NCBI RefSeq assembly: GCF_049856175.1
Contig: NZ_JBNDNA010000014.1
Span: forward strand, 1-64,000
Direction of reading: 5' to 3'
Origin: JB111 sp049856175
Lineage (GTDB): Bacteria; Actinomycetota; Actinomycetes; Actinomycetales; Actinomycetaceae
Length of the DNA stretch: 64,000 nt
This document shows positions 62,651-64,000 of this stretch, piece after piece (the first letter of the stretch is position 1; each line of letters opens with the position of its first letter). The notes under the pieces are model-generated. The model had not been told where the DNA came from. It searched no databases and worked only from the letters and a program-made list of their open reading frames with translations. Position numbers and translations under genes: made by a program.

Positions 62651-63829
62651 ATGGAGACTCTGTATCCGGACAGCGACCTGTACCGGTACGCCGACCTGCT
62701 CACTGGGCCCGAGCGCGCCGAGATCCTGCGGCTGCGCGCGATGCTCACGGAGCACCTGCCGGCCGAGGTGATCGACAACCACTGGGACCGCGCCGCCTTC
62801 CCGGCCGACGCCGTCGAGCCGATCGCGCGGGGCGGGTTCCTCGCCCCGGAGGCGTTCGGGGCTGAGCCGGAGCGGTGGATGTACCAGGGCTTCCGCTCGT
62901 TCGAGCTGGCTCGCCACGACGCGTCGCTCGCCACCTGGTTCAACGGTCAGGCCGCGCTGTTCCGCACGAACATCGAGGTGGGCGGCTCGCCCGAGCAGGT
63001 CGCGCGCTGGCAGCCCGACGTCCTGGACTTCACCGCACGCGGCGTGTTCGCCATGACCGAGCCGGACCACGGCTCCGACGTGGCGGGCGGGCTGGCGACC
63101 ACCGCCCGACGCGACGGGGACGACTGGGTCATCGACGGCGCGAAGCGCTGGATCGGGTCCGCCGCGTTCGCCGACCACATCTGTGTGATCGCCCGGGAGC
63201 CCGACCGCGGACCGGTGCGTGCGTTCGTCGTGCCCAGGGCGGCGGACGGCGTCACGCTGACCACGATCGAGCGCAAGACGTCGCTGCGGATCGTCAACAA
63301 CGCGGTGATCGAGCTCGACTCCGTGCGCGTGCCCGACGAGCTGCGCCTCGCACGGGTCGAGTCGTTCGCCGACGTGGGGGAGATGCTGCGGCGGATGCGC
63401 GCCTGCGTGGCCTGGCACGCCGCCGGCGTGCAGGCCGGGGCGTTCGAGGCGGCCCGCCGCTACGTCCTGGCCCGCGAGCAGTTCGGGCGCCCGATCGGCG
63501 GGTTCCAGCTCGTCCAGGAGAAGCTCGCGCGGATGCTCGGCAACCTCACGAGCACGCTCGGGATCGTCGTGCGCCTCTCGCAGCGCCAGGACGAGGGCGT
63601 CTTCGACGAGGTCGAGTCCTCGCTGGCCAAGCGTCAGACCTGCCTGCACATGCGGGAGACCGTGGCCCTGGCCCGCGAGGTCTGCGGCGGCAACGGCATC
63701 ACGCTGGACTCCGGCGTCGCACGCTTCCACGCCGACGCCGAGGGGATCTACACCTACGAGGGCACCGACGACATCAACGCCCTCGTCGTGGGCCGGGCGA
63801 TCACGGGCCTGTCGGCCTTCACCCGCTGA
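62651..63829 (+). CDS. Acyl-CoA dehydrogenase (glutaryl-CoA-dehydrogenase-like)
   Basis: A 392-residue FAD flavoenzyme. It has the FAD/substrate motif FAMTEPDHGSDVAGGLATTARRDGDDWVIDGAKRWIGSAAFADH. The C-terminal domain has REQFGRPIGGFQLVQEKLARMLGNL, VCGGNGITLDSGVARFHADAEGIYTYEGTDDIN; the Glu in YEGT is the catalytic base of the glutaryl-CoA dehydrogenase branch. It catalyses the alpha,beta-oxidation step that feeds the MaoC hydratase. A GGACGGGG sequence precedes ATG 62651. It is separated from the other four genes by the repeat-containing gap. Confidence 0.92.
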   Translation: METLYPDSDLYRYADLLTGPERAEILRLRAMLTEHLPAEVIDNHWDRAAFPADAVEPIARGGFLAPEAFGAEPERWMYQGFRSFELARHDASLATWFNGQAALFRTNIEVGGSPEQVARWQPDVLDFTARGVFAMTEPDHGSDVAGGLATTARRDGDDWVIDGAKRWIGSAAFADHICVIAREPDRGPVRAFVVPRAADGVTLTTIERKTSLRIVNNAVIELDSVRVPDELRLARVESFADVGEMLRRMRACVAWHAAGVQAGAFEAARRYVLAREQFGRPIGGFQLVQEKLARMLGNLTSTLGIVVRLSQRQDEGVFDEVESSLAKRQTCLHMRETVALAREVCGGNGITLDSGVARFHADAEGIYTYEGTDDINALVVGRAITGLSAFTR

Positions 63830-63833
63830 CCGG

Positions 63834-63903
63834 TGAACGGACCTCCACTCGACGAGTGAGGGGATCTTTGTCTCGACGTCGAGACAAAAATCCCCTCACT
63901 CGT
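63834..63903 (+). repeat. Palindromic copy of the GAGTGAG repeat, possible terminator
   Basis: A 25-bp arm at 63852-63876 (beginning ACGAGTGAGGGGATC) is complementary to 63879-63903, with one mismatch and a self-complementary CG at the centre. Upstream at 63834 is a degenerate unit (TGAACGGA), 23 bp before TGAGGGGA at 63857. The structure lies just past the acyl-CoA dehydrogenase stop and could stop transcription in either direction. Confidence 0.7.
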
Positions 63904-63907
63904 GCGG

Positions 63908-63950
63908 GTGTGGCTCGCTTCCTGGTGTGGCTCGCTTCCTGGTGTGGCTG
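63908..63950 (+). repeat. Tandem 17-bp repeat
   Basis: GTGTGGCTCGCTTCCTG occurs at 63908-63924 and 63925-63941, followed by a partial third copy GTGTGGCTG. No frame or promoter is evident; the rest of 63951-64000 shows no complete feature. Confidence 0.6.
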
Positions 63951-64000
63951 GCCCATCGACCGCAGGTCAGGCCGTGCGCATCTGACCGGCGAGCGGGCAG

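Noticed and set aside
63967..64000. End of a further leftward gene at the window edge (frame ending QMRTA then stop)
   Set aside because: Only ten codons are available, too few to support a gene.

Overview
The window is very GC-rich, uses GTG/TTG starts freely, and has densely packed genes with short SD leaders or none at all. Its families (CarD, DksA/TraR-like C4 finger, FdxA-DapC pair, ECF with a DUF6596-type tail, VanW/PG-binding protein, Bcr-like MFS) point to an actinobacterium, most likely of the order Micrococcales. That placement is inference from gene content; there is no rRNA here.

1-3.6 kb is a nest of insertion sequences. An IS3-family element (883-3193, 18-bp perfect inverted ends, 4-bp GAAC duplication) has landed in a zinc-ribbon/DUF4096-type gene. 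It was itself invaded by an ISL3-family element (1402-2836, 25-bp perfect ends). The ISL3 transposase is intact; the IS3 orfB has lost its N-terminal part. 3.6-9 kb is an accessory stretch: a DUF1801-type protein, an AadA-like aminoglycoside nucleotidyltransferase, a DUF6357-like gene with an apparent frameshift, a PoNi-like immunity protein, a PH-domain protein, YtoQ, and an AlkD homologue with a foreign GNAT-like tail.

9-29.5 kb holds many small regulator-plus-effector modules: ankyrin protein, two alpha/beta hydrolases, EamA/LysR pair, ArsR-SRPBCC-DUF3052-like operon, CmtR-like sensor with a CDF exporter, Phd/PIN toxin-antitoxin pair, VOC protein, AraC-GyrI, GNATs, YciI plus ECF sigma factor, ArfB, a BCCT transporter, TetR plus DHA2 MFS pump, acylphosphatase and a TipA-like MerR. 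Several of these have clear operators or leaderless promoters.

29.8-40.8 kb carries a large secreted metallophosphoesterase with C-terminal FG-GAP-like repeats, then a 22-bp-period intergenic repeat array, a Bcr/CflA-type MFS, HAD, SRPBCC and SDR proteins, CarD, a TetR, a ZIP transporter and a DUF4870 membrane protein. 41-48.5 kb is an oligopeptide ABC importer (lipoprotein, two permeases, fused double ATPase) interrupted by an antisense PH-domain gene. 48.7-56.9 kb is housekeeping: typA, a flavin-reductase-like gene, a VanW protein, fdxA-dapC and gltA.

57-63.8 kb looks like a catabolic module for an unknown carboxylic acid. A MarR regulator and an orphan solute-binding lipoprotein read leftward. 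SDR, amidohydrolase, acyl-CoA synthetase, MaoC hydratase and acyl-CoA dehydrogenase read rightward, with a MarR-type palindrome in the shared gap. The same 22-23-bp intergenic repeat family seen at 33.4 kb recurs behind the MaoC and acyl-CoA dehydrogenase genes. I consider this repeat family the most unusual feature of the window. No tRNA, rRNA, CRISPR array or replication origin was recognised.
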